A DNA stretch of 64,000 nucleotides from contig NZ_WKJJ01000001.1 in the NCBI RefSeq assembly GCF_009674485.1, forward strand, positions 296,265 through 360,264, read 5' to 3'. The notes beneath the pieces are model-generated. The model ran no database searches. It saw nothing but the letters and a program-made list of their open reading frames with translations, and was not told the origin of the DNA. The first letter of the stretch is position 1; each line of letters begins with the position of its first letter. The stretch comes from Pseudoduganella rivuli (lineage in GTDB: Bacteria; Pseudomonadota; Gammaproteobacteria; Burkholderiales; Burkholderiaceae_D). A program made the position numbers and the translations under genes. Shown piece after piece: positions 16,775 through 25,900 of the stretch.

Positions 16775-19063
16775 TTATGCAACCTGCCGCAATTCCCGCG
16801 CCGCCGCCACCATGTTGGCCAGCGCCGGCAGCACTTCTCCCCACTGGCGGGTCTTCAGGCCGCAATCCGGATTGACCCACAGGCGCTGGGCCGGAATGCG
16901 CTCGGCGGCCTTTTTCATCAATTGCACGATATGCTCGCGGGTCGGGATGTTCGGCGAGTGGATGTCATACACGCCGGGACCGATCTGGTTCGGATAATTG
17001 AAGTGGTCGAACGCGTCGAGCAACTCCATGTCCGAACGCGACGTCTCGATCGTGATCACGTCCGCGTCCATCGCGGCAATGGCCGCCATGATGTCGTTGA
17101 ATTCCGAATAACACATGTGCGTGTGGATTTGCGTGCAATCCTGCACACCGTTGGCCGCGATGCGGAACGATTCGACTGCCCAGTCCAGGTAAGCCTGCCA
17201 CTGCGCGCGGCGCAACGGCAAACCTTCGCGCAGCGCCGCCTCGTCGATCTGGATCACGCGCACGCCCGCCTGTTCCAGGTCCAGCACTTCCTGGCGGATG
17301 GCCAGCGCCAGTTGCTTGCACGACTCGGAACGCGGCTGGTCGTCACGCACGAACGACCAGTTCAGGATCGTCACGGGCCCCGTCAGCATGCCCTTCATGG
17401 GTTTGCCCGTCAGCGACTGCGCGTACGTGGTCCACTCCACCGTCATCGCGCGTGGGCGGCTGATGTCGCCAAACAGGATCGGCGGCTTGACGCAGCGGGA
17501 GCCGTACGACTGCACCCAGCCGAACTGGCTGAATGCATAGCCATCCAGTTGCTCGCCAAAGTATTCCACCATGTCGTTGCGTTCCGCTTCGCCGTGCACC
17601 AGCACGTCCAGCCCCAGCGCTTCCTGTTCGCGCACGCTGCGGGCGATTTCCGCCTGCATCGCGCCCTTGTAGGCGGCGGCGTCCAGTGTCCCCGCCTTGT
17701 ACGCGCTGCGGGCGTGGCGGATTTCCGCGGTTTGCGGGAAGGAACCGATGGTGGTGGTCGGATACGCGGGCAATTGCAGCAGCGCCGCCTGCCGGGCGGC
17801 GCGCTCGGCGTACGGACTGACGCGCCGGCCCAGGTCCGCATCGGCCTGCGCCACCGCTTGCCGCACGGCCGGGTTATGCACGCGGGGCGAGGCGCGGCGC
17901 GCCGCCAGCGCGGTCTGGTTCTCCGCCAGCGCGTCGCTGACGGATGCGCGGCCGCCACGCAAGGCCTGCGCCAGCACCTGCAATTCATCGAGCTTTTGCA
18001 CGGCATAGGCCAGCCACGACCGGATGTCGGCGTCGAGCTTGCGCTCACTGTTCAAATCCACCGGCACGTGCAGCAGCGAGCACGATGGCGCGATCCACAA
18101 GCGCTCGCCCAGTTGCCGCGCCAGCGGTTCCAGCCAGTCCAGCACGTCCGTCAAATCCGTCTTCCAGATATTGCGGCCATTGATCACGCCCAGCGACAGC
18201 ACTTTATGGGGCGGCAACAGGTTCAGCAAGGGACGGACATCGTCGCGGCCATTGACGGCGTCCACGTGCAGGCCCGCCACCGGCAGGTTGGCCGCCAGGT
18301 ACGTGTTTTCCTGCAACTGGCCGAAGTACGTCGCCACCAGCAGCTTGACGCGGCAGACTTTCAACTGGTGGTATGCGTAGTTGAACGCATACTGCCAGTC
18401 CGCATCGAGTTCGGTCACGAGTATCGGTTCGTCAACCTGCACCCATTCGACACCGCGCGCGGCCAGCGCATCGAGCAATTGCGTATAGGCGGCCAGCAGA
18501 TTGTCCAGCAGTTCCAGCTTGTTCGAACCATCCTTGGCCTTGCCCAGCGCCAGGTACGTGACGGGACCGACGATGACCGGCTTGGCCTTGAGGCCCTGCG
18601 CCTGCGCTTCCGCCAGTTGTTCCAGCAGGCGAGACGCATCGAGCTGGAACGTGGTGGCGGCGGTGAATTCCGGCACGATGTAGTGGTAATTGGTGTCGAA
18701 CCACTTGGTCATTTCACCTGCCGCCACGCCGCCGCAGCACGCGTGATGGTCGGCCGTTTGCGCGGAACGGCCGCGCGCCACGCGGAAGTAATTGTCCAGC
18801 GCGTCGCCGTGGAAGCCGCGCACGCGCTCCGGCAAGTTCCCCAGCGTGAAACTCATGTCCAGCACCTGGTCATAGAATGAAAAGTCGCCCACGGGCGCCA
18901 GGTCGAGGCCCGCTTGCTGTTGCCAGTGGCGCTGGCGCAGTTCGGCGCCCACCGACAGCAGCGCGTCGCGCGTGGATTCGCCCTTCCAGTAAGACTCCAG
19001 CGCGAATTTCAGTTCGCGCTGGGCGCCGATGCGGGGAAAGCCGAGGTTGTGGACGATGGTCAT
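16775..19063 (-). CDS. metE: cobalamin-independent methionine synthase
   Basis: 5-methyltetrahydropteroyltriglutamate-homocysteine methyltransferase of 762 aa, the usual MetE length, catalysing the last step of methionine synthesis without B12. The N-terminal half opens with [18 protein letters not shown]; the C-terminal catalytic half contains [10 protein letters not shown] and the zinc-ligand motif NPDCGLKTR. The start at 19063 is set by GGAG 5 bases upstream. It is divergent from metR. A cobalamin-controlled operon lies nearby on the same strand, but no riboswitch is seen in front of metE itself. Confidence 0.96.
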   Translation of the reverse strand: MTIVHNLGFPRIGAQRELKFALESYWKGESTRDALLSVGAELRQRHWQQQAGLDLAPVGDFSFYDQVLDMSFTLGNLPERVRGFHGDALDNYFRVARGRSAQTADHHACCGGVAAGEMTKWFDTNYHYIVPEFTAATTFQLDASRLLEQLAEAQAQGLKAKPVIVGPVTYLALGKAKDGSNKLELLDNLLAAYTQLLDALAARGVEWVQVDEPILVTELDADWQYAFNYAYHQLKVCRVKLLVATYFGQLQENTYLAANLPVAGLHVDAVNGRDDVRPLLNLLPPHKVLSLGVINGRNIWKTDLTDVLDWLEPLARQLGERLWIAPSCSLLHVPVDLNSERKLDADIRSWLAYAVQKLDELQVLAQALRGGRASVSDALAENQTALAARRASPRVHNPAVRQAVAQADADLGRRVSPYAERAARQAALLQLPAYPTTTIGSFPQTAEIRHARSAYKAGTLDAAAYKGAMQAEIARSVREQEALGLDVLVHGEAERNDMVEYFGEQLDGYAFSQFGWVQSYGSRCVKPPILFGDISRPRAMTVEWTTYAQSLTGKPMKGMLTGPVTILNWSFVRDDQPRSESCKQLALAIRQEVLDLEQAGVRVIQIDEAALREGLPLRRAQWQAYLDWAVESFRIAANGVQDCTQIHTHMCYSEFNDIMAAIAAMDADVITIETSRSDMELLDAFDHFNYPNQIGPGVYDIHSPNIPTREHIVQLMKKAAERIPAQRLWVNPDCGLKTRQWGEVLPALANMVAAARELRQVA

Positions 19064-19144
19064 GAATACTCCGTGAAATGTGGTCAGTTCAGCCATGGTA
19101 AAGAGTGCAATCCATGACGTAAAATGGTCTTTTCTCACACATCA

Positions 19145-19159
19145 ATGAGTTTTACTCAT
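19145..19159. promoter_or_regulatory. candidate MetR operator
   Basis: ATGAGTTTTACTCAT is a perfect 6-base inverted repeat around TTT in the metE-metR intergenic region. It contains TGA-N7-TCA, close to the known MetR consensus TGAA-N5-TTCA. It ends 12 bases before the metR start, consistent with autoregulation and activation of metE. Confidence 0.5.
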
Positions 19160-19170
19160 GAATTTACACC

Positions 19171-20076
19171 ATGCTTGAACGCATCCACCTGGCCATCGTG
19201 CTGGAAGTTGAAAAACAGGGGTCGCTGACGGCGGCCGCCGACGTGCTGTGCGTAACGCAATCGGCCCTCAGCCACAGCATGAAAAAGCTGGAACAGCAAT
19301 TGGGGACCGATATCTGGCTGCGCGAAGGCCGCAGCCTGCGCCTGACGCAAGCCGGCCAGTTCCTGCTGGCCGTCGCCCAGCGCATCGTGCCGCAACTGAA
19401 CCTGGCGGAAGAACGGCTGCGCCAGTTCGCGCAGGGCGAACGGGGTTCGCTGCGGATCGGCATGGAATGCCACCCGTGCTACCAGTGGCTGTTGAAAATC
19501 GTCTCGCCCTACCTGGCCGCGTGGCCGCTGGTGGACGTCGACGTCAAGCAGAAATTCCAGTTCGGCGGTATCGGCGCGCTGTTCGGCTATGAAATCGACT
19601 TGCTGGTGACGCCCGACCCGGTCAACAAACCGGGCTTGCAGTTCGAACCGGTGTTCGATTACGAGCAGGTGCTGGTGGTGCACAAGGATCACCGCTGGGC
19701 CGGATTGGAGGAAGCCACGCCCGCCATGCTGTCCGATGAAACGCTGATCACCTATCCCGTGCCGGCCGACCGGCTCGACATCTACAACCTGTTCCTGCTG
19801 CCGGCCAACTGCCTGCCGAAGAAGCACAAGACCATCGAGACCACCGACATCATGCTGCAAATGGTGGCCGGCGGCCGGGGCGTGACGGCGCTGCCGAAAT
19901 GGCTGGTGACCGATTACGCGCCCCACCTGCAACTGCGCACGCTGCGCTTGGGGCCCGGCGGCATCCACAAGCAGATACACCTGGGCATACGCGAAGCCGA
20001 CAGCGCCATCGACTACGTGCAGGCGTTTATCGCGTATGCGCGCGACGTCAGAAATGGTGTGCCAGCGTCACCCTGA
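19171..20076 (+). CDS. metR: LysR-family activator MetR
   Basis: LysR-type regulator of 301 aa, closely matching MetR: N-terminal helix-turn-helix (GSLTAAADVLCVTQSALSHS) and a C-terminal domain with GMECHPCYQWL and LVTPDPV. MetR senses homocysteine and activates metE and other methionine genes. It is divergent from metE. Its last 29 bases overlap the convergent TonB-receptor gene. Confidence 0.93.
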   Translation: MLERIHLAIVLEVEKQGSLTAAADVLCVTQSALSHSMKKLEQQLGTDIWLREGRSLRLTQAGQFLLAVAQRIVPQLNLAEERLRQFAQGERGSLRIGMECHPCYQWLLKIVSPYLAAWPLVDVDVKQKFQFGGIGALFGYEIDLLVTPDPVNKPGLQFEPVFDYEQVLVVHKDHRWAGLEEATPAMLSDETLITYPVPADRLDIYNLFLLPANCLPKKHKTIETTDIMLQMVAGGRGVTALPKWLVTDYAPHLQLRTLRLGPGGIHKQIHLGIREADSAIDYVQAFIAYARDVRNGVPASP

Positions 20077-22111
20077 AGCCACGGCGTTCCACCGGGTGGA
20101 AGTGGATGTCATCCACGCCATCGGCAGGTTCGCCCGGCAAGCGGGAACGGTAGTAATAATCGATGTCGCTTGCCTTCTTGTCGAACAGGTTGAAGATGTC
20201 CAGCGCCACGTTGGTGCGCTTGCCGAGCTGGTAACCGGCGCGCACATAAGCCAGCGTGGTGGACGCGGACTTGATGCTGTTATCTTCCAGCAGCGGACGG
20301 GGACCGAAATGGCGCAGTTGGAAGCTGCCGGACCAAGGCCCCAGGTCGCGCACCGTGGCGCCGAATGACAGCACCCGGTTCAAGGCGCCGGGAATGCGGT
20401 CGCCATCCGGGCTGGTATCGCCGTAGCGTGTACGGGTCGCCGCCACGTCGAGGTCGAACAGCAGCCACGATGACGCCACATAGTGGTTGTTCCACTCGAT
20501 GCCGCGCCGGCGGCTGGGGCGCGTGGCTTCCGTCACGCCGGCGTCGCCGATGAACAGCAATTCGGAATCGATATTCAGCCGCCACAGCGCCAGCGAACTT
20601 TGCAGGCCCGGCACGATTTCCGAGCGCAGGCCGATTTCACTGCCGCGCGTGGCAACCAGCGGCGTCACCGGGTCGGTGGCGGTGCCGTCGGGCAGGCGCG
20701 TCTGCGTCGTGCCGCGCGCATCGTTGCTGTGGAAACCCTTGCCGAAATTGACGAAGTATTCGGTGCGCTGCCATGGACCGAACATCAGCGACAGCTTGGG
20801 CGACACCAAGTGGGCGCGGGCCTTGCCGGTGTTGGCTACGCCGTAGCTACCACCTTCGCTGGCGACGTTGAACTGGTAAGCGTCATAGCGCAAACCCGCC
20901 ATGCTGCGCAGCCATGGCAGCCACTGCGTGGTGTTTTCCCCATACACGCCGACGCTGGATTCACGCACGCGGTCTTCGCGCACGGTGGCGGTGACGGCGT
21001 GCCGCGCGGTCTGGTAAATGCCGACGGGCGATAGGCGGTCATAGCGGGTCTGCACACCGGCCTTGTTGTGCATTTCCAGGCCGCCGATATCGGCGCGCCA
21101 CGATTGCGCGAGGTTCGCGCCCGCCATGTTGCGCCGTTCCCGCTGGCTGCCCTGGTCGCCATCCACCGGATTGTCGAGGTAATACGTGAAGTTGCTGACC
21201 AGTTCCAGGCGCGAATGCAGCGCGTAGGCGTCGAACTCCAGCAAGCCGCTTTCCGTGCGCATGCGCTGCGCAAACGACAGGCTGTAACGGCTGGCTTCAC
21301 CGCCATCGGTGGGGTCGATATTGCCGAAACGGCCGATCAGTCCCGACTGCACGGCGCGCAGCGGGATCTGGTCGGTGGAATGCCACTGGTTGGTAAAGGC
21401 CATCGCCGTGATACTGAAACCATCGTTGTAGGCGCCCTGGCTGTAGCGCAGCATGCCGTTATATTTGCGCACGCGCTGCGGCAAGTCCCACGGTCCGTCA
21501 TTGTTCAGCACTTCCGCGCCGTACAGCAAGTTGCCCGCGCCGGCCTTGACGGAGTCGGCGAGCAAGCCGCGCCGGTAACCGGATTCGCCCAGCGCCAGGC
21601 TGGCCAGTCCTTGCGGCAAGCGGTCCGCCAGGCGGATATGCGCGGCGCCGGCCGACGCGAAGTCGCCTTCGTCGGCGAAATACGGCCCTTTTTTGTAATC
21701 GATGCGCTGCACCAGTTCCGGGATCAGGAAATTCAGGTCGGTATAGCCCTGGCCGTGCGCGTGGCTGCGCATGTTGACGGGCATGCCATCGATAAAGGTG
21801 GCAAAGTCGGTGCCGTGGTCCAGGTTAAAGCCGCGCAGGAAATACTGGCTGGCCTTGCCGTCGCCGCTGTGCTGCGTGACGATCATGCCGGGCACGAATT
21901 CCAGCAATTCCGCCGTGCGCATGGCGGGCCGCGCGGCAATCAGGTCGGCCGTGATGCTGCCCTGGCTGGCGGCATCGGACGTGCCGACGGCATTGTTGTA
22001 ATGGCCGGTGACTTGCACCACGGCCAGCGGCGTGGCGTCGTCCGCGGCGGCGTGCAAAGGAAACAAGGCTGCAATACAGCCTGCTAGAACAGTCGCCCTG
22101 GTGTGGAGCAT
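20048..22111 (-). CDS. TonB-dependent outer-membrane receptor
   Basis: Outer-membrane transporter of 687 aa. Residues 1-23 form a signal peptide; a plug domain (about 40-160, RTAELLEFVPGMIV, FLRGFNLDHGTDF) precedes the 22-stranded barrel, which ends in Phe (LAHHF). The start at 22111 has GAGG 7 bases upstream; ATG at 22132 is possible. It is the last gene of a cobalamin-riboswitch operon with CobN-like, ExbB-like and DUF2149 genes. The context suggests uptake of a cobalt compound, corrinoid or other tetrapyrrole; it is not an obvious BtuB. It overlaps the 3' end of metR. Confidence 0.88.
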   Translation of the reverse strand: MLHTRATVLAGCIAALFPLHAAADDATPLAVVQVTGHYNNAVGTSDAASQGSITADLIAARPAMRTAELLEFVPGMIVTQHSGDGKASQYFLRGFNLDHGTDFATFIDGMPVNMRSHAHGQGYTDLNFLIPELVQRIDYKKGPYFADEGDFASAGAAHIRLADRLPQGLASLALGESGYRRGLLADSVKAGAGNLLYGAEVLNNDGPWDLPQRVRKYNGMLRYSQGAYNDGFSITAMAFTNQWHSTDQIPLRAVQSGLIGRFGNIDPTDGGEASRYSLSFAQRMRTESGLLEFDAYALHSRLELVSNFTYYLDNPVDGDQGSQRERRNMAGANLAQSWRADIGGLEMHNKAGVQTRYDRLSPVGIYQTARHAVTATVREDRVRESSVGVYGENTTQWLPWLRSMAGLRYDAYQFNVASEGGSYGVANTGKARAHLVSPKLSLMFGPWQRTEYFVNFGKGFHSNDARGTTQTRLPDGTATDPVTPLVATRGSEIGLRSEIVPGLQSSLALWRLNIDSELLFIGDAGVTEATRPSRRRGIEWNNHYVASSWLLFDLDVAATRTRYGDTSPDGDRIPGALNRVLSFGATVRDLGPWSGSFQLRHFGPRPLLEDNSIKSASTTLAYVRAGYQLGKRTNVALDIFNLFDKKASDIDYYYRSRLPGEPADGVDDIHFHPVERRGFRVTLAHHF

Positions 22112-22150
22112 GGAATAACCTCGTGTCAACATGAATTCGCCGGCCGCCCG

Positions 22151-22492
22151 TCATTGCTTGGCGGTGCTTCCCTTCTCCGCCGGTTCGATCAACACCAGCT
22201 TGCCCGTCTTCGGGTCGCGGAAAACTTCGCCGACCCTGTCATAGCCGCTGCCGTTTTGCGTGATGCCGGTGGCGGGACGCTCGATCTGGCGGCCCTTGTC
22301 GACCGGCTTCGGCGCCTTGAAGCCGCCATGGGCGCCGGCGATGGCGGCAATCAGGCCACAGGCAAACACCAGCATCACATCGACCAGGTTGACCAGGCTG
22401 GCGCGCGGATCTTCGTCGCTCTGGTCGAAGCGCGCATCGAGGCGCGAATACAGGCGCAGGCGTTCTTTGGTTTTCAATGCTGGTGCGCTCAT
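22151..22492 (-). CDS. DUF2149 protein, ExbD/TolR-like membrane subunit
   Basis: Protein of 113 aa of the DUF2149 family. One membrane segment (about 33-52) carries the sequence NLVDVMLVF with Asp38 inside the membrane, which matches the proton-path Asp context of ExbD/TolR (IDVMLV). The C-terminal half is soluble and probably periplasmic (DRVGEVFRDPKTGKLVLIE). It overlaps the ExbB-like gene by 4 bases (ATGA), so the two subunits are coupled. The family is known to accompany CobN-like and ExbB-like genes. A role as proton-channel partner of the ExbB-like protein is inferred. Confidence 0.8.
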   Translation of the reverse strand: MSAPALKTKERLRLYSRLDARFDQSDEDPRASLVNLVDVMLVFACGLIAAIAGAHGGFKAPKPVDKGRQIERPATGITQNGSGYDRVGEVFRDPKTGKLVLIEPAEKGSTAKQ

Positions 22493-22941
22493 GCCGCCAA
22501 CTCCTCAGCTTCCAGCGATTCCAGCAATTCTTCATACCAGCGGCGGCGCAGCTTGCCGATCACCAGGCCGCCGATACCGGCCACCAGACCCAGCACCGTG
22601 GCGTCGAACGCCACCGTGACGGCGCTGGCCAGCTTGGCGGGATCGCCCTGCCCCAGCGCGGCCAGGCCAGGTCCGAGCGGGATGATCGTGGCCATCAGGC
22701 CCAGCATCGGCGGAATGCGCGACAGCAGGTCGGCCCGCTCCAGGCGGCGGCGCGCAATGGCTTGCACTTGCCCGATATCGCGATTCGCGGCCAGCCTGGA
22801 CAAGCCGTAAAAGCGTTCGCCGCAGGCGATGCCCGCTTCCGCGATGGCGATGGCGCAGGCGGCCAGCAGCGCGAACAGTGCGGGGGTGAGCAACAGGCTG
22901 ACGCCGTCGTGCAGCCAGCCGAAGGACAGGGTTTCGGTCAT
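22489..22941 (-). CDS. MotA/TolQ/ExbB-family proton channel protein
   Basis: Inner-membrane protein of 150 aa, shorter than ExbB (about 240). It has three hydrophobic segments (about 16-38, 75-95, 108-130) and the TolQ/ExbB core pattern IPPMLGLMATIIPLGPGL followed by AVTVAFDATVLGL. The start follows GGAGA 5 bases upstream. It lies 36 bases after the CobN-like gene and overlaps the DUF2149 gene. ExbB-type channels turn proton-motive force into mechanical work; here the likely client is the CobN-like protein or the TonB-dependent receptor. Confidence 0.85.
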   Translation of the reverse strand: MTETLSFGWLHDGVSLLLTPALFALLAACAIAIAEAGIACGERFYGLSRLAANRDIGQVQAIARRRLERADLLSRIPPMLGLMATIIPLGPGLAALGQGDPAKLASAVTVAFDATVLGLVAGIGGLVIGKLRRRWYEELLESLEAEELAA

Positions 22942-22977
22942 TTAGGTCTCCAGAAAAGTAAGGGGGATAGTGGGCTG

Positions 22978-25900
22978 TCAGACGCAGTTTTCTTCATCGG
23001 AAATGGGAGTGCGTAGGGCGGTTCGTTGACGAGCCGCCATGCGTGCGTCGCCACCAGCGCTGGCGATATTGGTCTGCACGCATGGCGGCTTGATGAAACC
23101 AATCCGCCCTACGGAGCCGCGCCACAGGCCGAAACCAAACAGGGCAATCCCGGCGGCCAGCGCGCATAGCAGTTCGATCACCTGCATGGCAGCGGGTTGG
23201 GGTGGCGCCGGTTGCTCGGTCAATTCAAAGACACGCGGCGGGGCAACGGTTTCGGTTTCAGCAGGTGCTGCCGGTTGCGCGGCGACCTCGGTGGCTTGCG
23301 CAACTTGCGCGGCAGCACCGGCAGGTATGGCCACCGCCGGCAATGCCTCCCCGCGCGCCTTGGCCAGCGCCACGCCCAGCGCCTGCGCATCCGCTTCGCC
23401 CAGTTGCGGCGCCAGCCATTGCCACATCGGGTGGTCCGGTTTCGTGTGGCCGCTGCCCGGCAAGCCGTTGGCGGCCACGAGGCGCGCCAGTTCGCCGCCC
23501 ATCTTGCGGATGGTGGCGGCATCGGTCTTCCAGTAGCCCTTTTCGGCGGCCACCATGAAGATCGCCAGCATGTGCGCCTTCACGTGCGCGTTGTTGCCCT
23601 GCGCGAGGAATTGCGGCAATCCCAGCTTGTGCGCATCGTCGAAGTACACGGACTTCACGTCATCCCACGCCCAGTTCTTCACCAGGTCGGGACGCGTCAC
23701 TTGCCAGCCCCACAGGTTTTCCAGGAATTCCTGTCCCATGGTGCGCGCGCCGGAATAGCCGTGTTCCATCAGGGGTTTCAGCCACGCGGGATTCAGGAAC
23801 CGCCCGCGCAATTCGCCCAGCAAGGCCGAGGCCAGTGGTTCCACGTCGGCCTGTCCGGGCTGCGCGTGCTGCAGGATCATGGCTTCCGGCACCCGCCCCG
23901 TGCGCCCCTCCACCGCCAGCGACAGGCCGCCCAGGTAGTCGAAGGCATCGTTGTTGTCCAGCAGCCCGTACAGGTTGCTGGCGCGGCCATGGTAGGTGCG
24001 GGTGATGCCGTCCAGCGCCACGTCGAACGCGCCATGGCTGGCTTCACCGGCGTTATCCAGGCCATACGCGTGGCCCATGCGGTTGCGGTAAGCGCGGCCG
24101 ATTTCATCGCGTTCGCGCCACGCGCCGGAACGCTCCGTCAGCCGGTTGACGCCCGCGCCATACGCGCCGGGCGCATCGCCAAACACGCGCAGCGCGGCCT
24201 CGCGGCCCGCCTCCACCGGCGGCATGCCGGATCGTGCCAGCGCGGCTTGCCGCACCAGCCATTCGTGCGCCACGCGGTTGCCGGTATCCGGCTCGCTGCC
24301 CCAGGTCACATTGCCCAGCGGCGCCAGCGCCGCCTGCAAAGCGTCCTTCAATTCCGGCGAACGCTGCGCGATGGCGCCGGCGGAAGCGGCCAGCGCCAGC
24401 CGCCCTGCCCGGTCGATCAGGCGGTTCAGGTTCGGATATAAATCGCGGAACAGGCCCGACGTGGTCACCAGCGCATCGCGCCGCGGCGCGCCCGGTATCA
24501 GGCGCACGTCGGTGACGATGCCGCGCGCGTTCCACACGGGTTCCGCGCCCATCATGGCCAGCGTAAACGCCACCATCACGCCTTCGTCGCGCACCGCGTC
24601 GGACGCCCACAGCAGGATGCCTTCGCTGCCCTGCGGGGATTTGTCGCGCGCCATGGCCTTGGCGGCCATGCTGGCGCCCAACTGGTATCCCAGCTTGGTG
24701 GGCAGGATGTCGCCATCGACCGCGTGGAAATTGCGCCCCGTGGGCAGCGCTTCGGGCGAGCGCAGCGGATCGTTGCCCTTGCCCGGTTCGATAAAGCGGC
24801 CGTCCAGGCCCGCCAGCAATGCTTGCATTTCCAGGCGCGGCGAGTCCGCCAGCTTTTGCGCCACGTCGGCGCCGCCGACACCGCCCTTGTTCATCGACTC
24901 CAGCATCAGGTCGAGCGACTTCTGTTCCCACGGCCGGCCGAATATGTGCAGACCATACGGCATGAACTTTTCCTGCAGCTTGGTCAGGTAGTGGCCCACT
25001 TCGTGCGCCAGCAAGTCGTCGTCGGCCGCATCGAAACCGATGCCGCGCACTTCCAGCACGTCGGCCATCGATGCTTCCAATTCCGCCTTCAGGTTCAGCG
25101 CCACGACACGCTCGCGCATGCCCTGCGCCGCCTGCGCCTTCAGCGATTCCGAGCTGGCCGCCTCATAACTCTCCACCACCTGGCGCAGCGCCAGCAATTC
25201 GTCATACAGCGGCGTGCTGGCCAATGGCGGCGTCAAATGGTCGACCATGACGGCCAGCCCGCGCCGCTTGGCTTGCGTGCCCTCGCCCACGCCATCGACG
25301 ATGTACGGGTAGACGCCCGGCAAATCCGCGCCCACCAGGCTGGGATAATCGTCGGCCGCCAGGCCCACGGCTTTCCCCGGCAGGAATTCATAAGTGGAAT
25401 GGCGGCCCACGTGCACCAGCGCGTCAGCCTTGAAGCGGTCCCGCAGCCAGTGATAGAAGGCCAGGTACTGGTGCGGCGGCGTGATGCTGGTATTGGCGTG
25501 CAACAGTTCCTCGTCGACTTCCCAGCCACGGGGCGGCTGCGGGCCGATGAATACATTGCCGAACACCAGACCGGGCACCAGCAGCTTGCCGCTGTCGACC
25601 ATGATCTTGCCGGGCGCCGCGCCCCAGCCTTTCAAGCCTTCGATGCCATAGCCGGACACGCGTCGGTTCAACGCCGCCAGCGCGGCGCAGCGCCGTGCCG
25701 GCTTCGCGTCGAGGCACTGGTGGTAGCCATCGGCCAGCGCGGCCAGGTCGCGGATGGCGGCGGTGCGTTGCGGATGGTCCGCCCCTTCCACCAGATGCTG
25801 CAATTCCTTGATGACGACTTCGACCTGCTTGCGGCCCAGTTGCCACTCGCCGGCGGCTTCCGCCTCCAGCACGTCGGCATGCAACCGGCCCAGCAAGCCG

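Noticed and set aside
16922..18880. A 652-codon plus-strand frame opposite metE
   Set aside because: metE is unambiguous on the other strand; this frame has shadow composition.
20048..22111. Naming the TonB-dependent receptor BtuB
   Set aside because: The riboswitch suggests a corrinoid link, but the sequence is not clearly BtuB and no btuFCD genes are present.
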